A stretch of 64,000 nt of DNA from Lamellibrachia satsuma (taxonomy: Eukaryota; Annelida; Polychaeta; Sabellida; Siboglinidae): NCBI GenBank assembly GCA_033239005.1, contig BSQZ01000004.1, positions 11,971,507 to 12,035,506 of the forward strand, in the 5' to 3' direction. The position numbers and the translations under genes were made by a program. Of the stretch, positions 63,101-64,000 are shown piece after piece (position 1 is the first letter of the stretch; every line of letters starts with the position of its first letter). The notes below the pieces were generated by a model. The model saw only the letters and a program-made list of their open reading frames with translations. It was not told the origin of the DNA and searched no databases.

Positions 63101-63726
63101 TCCGACAGACTTAATACTCTCTTTTGATGACCCTTTCTAACCGATAGTTTGATCTTATTCCAACGTGATTGCGCTATCTTTCGTTTTGCACTTTCCTTTG
63201 AGGTTTCGTTGACTGGGATCATTGTTTTTCTCCGTTTTCCTGTCACGGGCACTGTACTAGATCTTCTGCGGCTCGTAAATGTTGGCTGTAACGTTGTAGA
63301 TGCTTTTTTAGTAACCTGAATTTTGACTTCTGTTGGCGTGGGTTCGCTAACACTGGGTTTGTCTTGTAATGTGTACACCTGTTCTTCCAGATCCACTGAA
63401 GTCGGACTGTCTTCGTCAGTGACTGGCGGCGTTTGTGATTTAACCTTTTTACGTCTACGCGACTTTTTTAATGGTTTTCTTTTAGGGACGAGGTGACCCA
63501 ACGACCTGTTACTGAAATCGACATCGACATCGATCAAACCGCCAATGTCTTCATCTACTCTGGTCGGCCGCCTCATCCCACTAAATATGTTACGTTGTCC
63601 GCTGTCTTCTGTTGCTCCATCCATCTGTATCATCACCACATTAGGCTTTGCTTCGTCGTCGTGTGCGGCGCTCATTCTCCAGCTTCCAGCTATGCTCGCT
63701 GCTGGAAGTATAACAGAATAAGTCAA
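53992..63726 (-). CDS. Cyclic nucleotide-gated channel, CNGL type (11 exons)
   Basis: Eleven coding exons (63726-62330, 60371-60313, 59942-59881, 59173-59085, 58567-58465, 58143-57989, 57640-57554, 56984-56888, 56683-56154, 54720-54612, 54108-53992) join in phase to about 934 residues. Order: basic N-terminal region; S1-S4 (about 258-385, S4 with RFPRFFKIYR); S5; pore LTLTTIGD (about 450-457); S6 YVFTIGSYLIGVFVFAAIVG; C-linker RWYNYAWSRGRINGGGDVKS; binding domain with FTPGDLVCRKGEVAREMFII, GDYFGEIGIL and RRTADVRSVGYSEL (cyclic-phosphate site); then a Ser/Asp-rich tail and a coiled coil. It forms a cGMP/cAMP-opened cation pore in the plasma membrane. The GGGD-LGLLPDKLKTELALHVN linker fits the invertebrate CNG-like group better than vertebrate CNGA/CNGB. 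An in-frame Met at 63675 is an alternative start. Confidence 0.9.
54612..54720 (-). CDS. CNGL copy 2 exon 10
   Basis: Acceptor actatgcag, donor gtgaga. It encodes RHSFERRVRKAVEDDAAEAM then DDIFRNVHHLLKNKV, helical and charged. Its phase fits a donor inside the preceding exon (GACGG|gtcagt at 56154). Confidence 0.6.
56154..56683 (-). CDS. CNGL copy 2 exon 9
   Basis: Acceptor atctttcag. It encodes the end of the binding-domain C helix (LNIRRCAQQRLKALLKTE) and a long acidic Ser/Thr tail (DPDNCSCDGSDVCEDSTDDS). The frame stays open to a stop at 56096, so an alternative form without exons 10-11 would end there (about 878 residues). The weak donor gtcagt is the phase-compatible choice. Confidence 0.75.
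56888..56984 (-). CDS. CNGL copy 2 exon 8 (phosphate-binding Arg)
   Basis: Acceptor tgtcag, donor gtaagc. It encodes RTADVRSVGYSELLVLLRTD then VLDALKDYPTAE: the phosphate-binding arginine with following Thr-Ala, then the final beta strand and C helix of the cyclic nucleotide-binding domain. Confidence 0.92.
57554..57640 (-). CDS. CNGL copy 2 exon 7 (FGEIG)
   Basis: Acceptor tttacag, donor gtatta. It encodes ANGDVAATMVSGDYFGEIGI then LNISGGVN. The FGE glutamate normally contacts the ribose of the cyclic nucleotide. Confidence 0.92.
57989..58143 (-). CDS. CNGL copy 2 exon 6 (binding-domain front half)
   Basis: Acceptor actgcag, donor gtaagc, 155 nt. It encodes VKIFQNCETEFLHDVVLKMQ, FIFTPGDLVCRKGEVAREMF and IISEGTLEVI, the first beta strands of the cyclic nucleotide-binding domain. 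The copy 1 counterpart is 150 nt and out of frame. Confidence 0.93.
58465..58567 (-). CDS. CNGL copy 2 exon 5 (C-linker)
   Basis: Acceptor ttacag, donor gtgcag (a weak match), 103 nt. It encodes GRINGGGDVKSLGLLPDKLK then TELALHVNLETLKK, the C-linker helices that pass ligand binding to the gate. Sequence is identical in copy 1. Confidence 0.92.
58606..58930 (+). other. Antisense open frame in channel intron
   Basis: On the + strand a frame encodes EEVIKREVLEDGESWKAVFH then EGISRIENIRG and NVHTTGWGVRAS, open in both duplicates (42895-43140 in copy 1) with few changes. It looks more protein-like than random sequence, but I do not recognise it. It may be an old transposon exon. Confidence 0.25.
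59085..59173 (-). CDS. CNGL copy 2 exon 4
   Basis: Acceptor ccggcag, donor gtaatc, 89 nt. It encodes DGAKTYMHENKVPTGLQHRV then QRWYNYAWS, the A'-B' part of the C-linker. Copy 1 has Leu in place of the conserved Trp (ALS versus AWS). Confidence 0.93.
59499..59806 (-). mobile_element. LINE RT fragment, RTE/CR1-like family (copy 2)
   Basis: Counterpart of 43643-43951, with the same disrupted RT motifs (CGFRPSRGTTDVIFVARQIQ and, after breaks, VKQGC). Being shared, it inserted before the duplication. Confidence 0.75.
59881..59942 (-). CDS. CNGL copy 2 exon 3
   Basis: Acceptor cttccag, donor gtaaga, 62 nt. It encodes QVGSVIANKNAARVEFERLL, the S6 end and start of the C-linker, a signature of CNG channels (G.VI.N.NAAR.EF). 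Confidence 0.94.
60073..60128. repeat. (CACG)n microsatellite, copy 2 only
   Basis: CACG/CGCG repeats lie within an insertion of roughly 90 bp that is absent from the matching place in copy 1 (about 44183), where GTTGACACGCTCGAG is continuous. Confidence 0.9.
60313..60371 (-). CDS. CNGL copy 2 exon 2 (S6)
   Basis: Acceptor ctttttcag, donor gtgagt, 59 nt. It encodes YVFTIGSYLIGVFVFAAIV, the pore-lining S6 helix. It completes a Glu codon split with exon 1. Confidence 0.94.
60750..62200. mobile_element. Putative hAT-like element in first intron (copy 2)
   Basis: Equivalent to 44755-46210. CAGGGGCGGATCCAGG starts it, and the palindrome GGGGGTCCGGACCCCC followed by CTGGATCCGTCTATGG ends it. A - strand frame at 62090-61692 lies inside. 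Confidence 0.45.
62330..63726 (-). CDS. CNGL copy 2 exon 1 (N terminus, S1-S5, pore)
   Basis: A single 1397-nt exon ending ATC GA|gtaagt. It encodes a hydrophilic N terminus with basic runs (KRKPLKKSRRRKK, SRRRSSTVPVTGKRRK), S1 (MYGWLFIITLSVVYNLW), S2-S4, S5 (HVLFLASHWFAAFYYM) and the pore helix and filter (YWATLTLTTIGD). Start is uncertain: Met at 63726 lies at the edge of a tandem repeat, and a polypyrimidine tract ending TTCCAGCAG follows it, so the Met at 63675 may be the true start. Confidence 0.9.
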
Positions 63727-63845
63727 ACAGAATAACTATAACAGTATAAGTCAAACAGTATAACTATAACAGAATAAGTCAAACAGAATAAGTATAATAG
63801 AATAAGTCAAACAGAAAAAGTATAACAGAATAAGTCAAACAGAAT
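63715..63845. repeat. AGTCAAACAGAATAACTATA tandem repeat (copy 2)
   Basis: Counterpart of 47704-47825 with a different unit count. It abuts and slightly overlaps the first possible start codon of the channel. Confidence 0.8.
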
Positions 63846-64000
63846 CGTCATGAAACCTGGGAACTGAACTGGGAACTTGCTTCTTGCGGTACGACATGCG
63901 CAGAGATTCGTTACCCAGCTAAGAATATTCAACGTTCTCAGACTGGTTATGGATACGTTTGAAAGGAACGTTCTGGGAACTGCCCCATGGAACCTTTTAT

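Larger units (their letters stand above)
51917..64000. repeat. Segmental duplication, copy 2
   Basis: Matches 36166-47977 and continues past the window edge. Its left breakpoint falls inside the pogo-like element of copy 1, so copy 2 starts with only that element's right end, followed by the MITE right end. Copy-specific insertions include a stretch at about 54130-54270, a (CACG)n block at 60073-60128, and a segment at about 60585-60675. Confidence 0.95.

Overview
This is a window of animal nuclear DNA. Genes are split by GT-AG introns, intergenic DNA is AT-rich, (AT)n, (AC)n and (CACG)n microsatellites are long, and many old transposable elements are layered on one another (LINE, Ty3-like, hAT, Mutator-like, pogo-like, SINE). 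The element mix suits an invertebrate, probably marine; the phylum cannot be fixed by eye. Gene identities and alignments below come from reading the sequence and from remembered family patterns, not from a database search.

Two host genes can be rebuilt. (1) DCPS, the scavenger mRNA decapping enzyme, lies on the + strand at 20809-29370 with four coding exons that join in frame to 343 residues and include the HIT histidine triad. Its 6.3-kb third intron holds a 4.2-kb DNA transposon with arms of about 0.7 kb, a smaller hAT-like element nested in that, and a LINE fragment. (2) A cyclic nucleotide-gated channel of the CNG-like (CNGL) type lies on the - strand at 53992-63726, with eleven phase-consistent coding exons (about 934 residues) encoding S1-S6, the pore, the C-linker, the cyclic nucleotide-binding domain and a C-terminal coiled coil.

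The channel gene sits in a direct segmental duplication: 36166 to at least 47977 matches 51917 to 64000 and beyond. The left copy keeps all eleven exons and splice sites but has two frameshifts in the first coding exon and a 5-nt loss in the binding-domain exon that gives a premature stop. It therefore reads as a pseudogene (or an assembly haplotig), while the right copy is intact. The roughly 4 kb between the copies holds a large AC/AT microsatellite, inverted repeat fragments and a LINE fragment.

Layout: 0-3.3 kb has a 19-bp minisatellite, a compact promoter-like block (heat-shock element, CRE palindromes, TATA) before a possible first exon, and a broken THAP domain. 3.6-6 kb has a decayed Ty3/gypsy-type pol. 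7-8 kb has a TA-rich MITE-like element. 9.9-12.04 kb has a hAT-like element (8-bp target duplication) with a Mutator-like element nested inside (9-bp target duplication). 13.5-14.2 kb has a 42-bp tandem array. 18-20.3 kb has a possible first exon and a satellite of about 180 bp, followed by DCPS. 31.7-31.95 kb has a 35-bp minisatellite. 33.7-36.6 kb has a MITE interrupted by a pogo/Tigger-like element. The duplicated channel locus then fills the rest.
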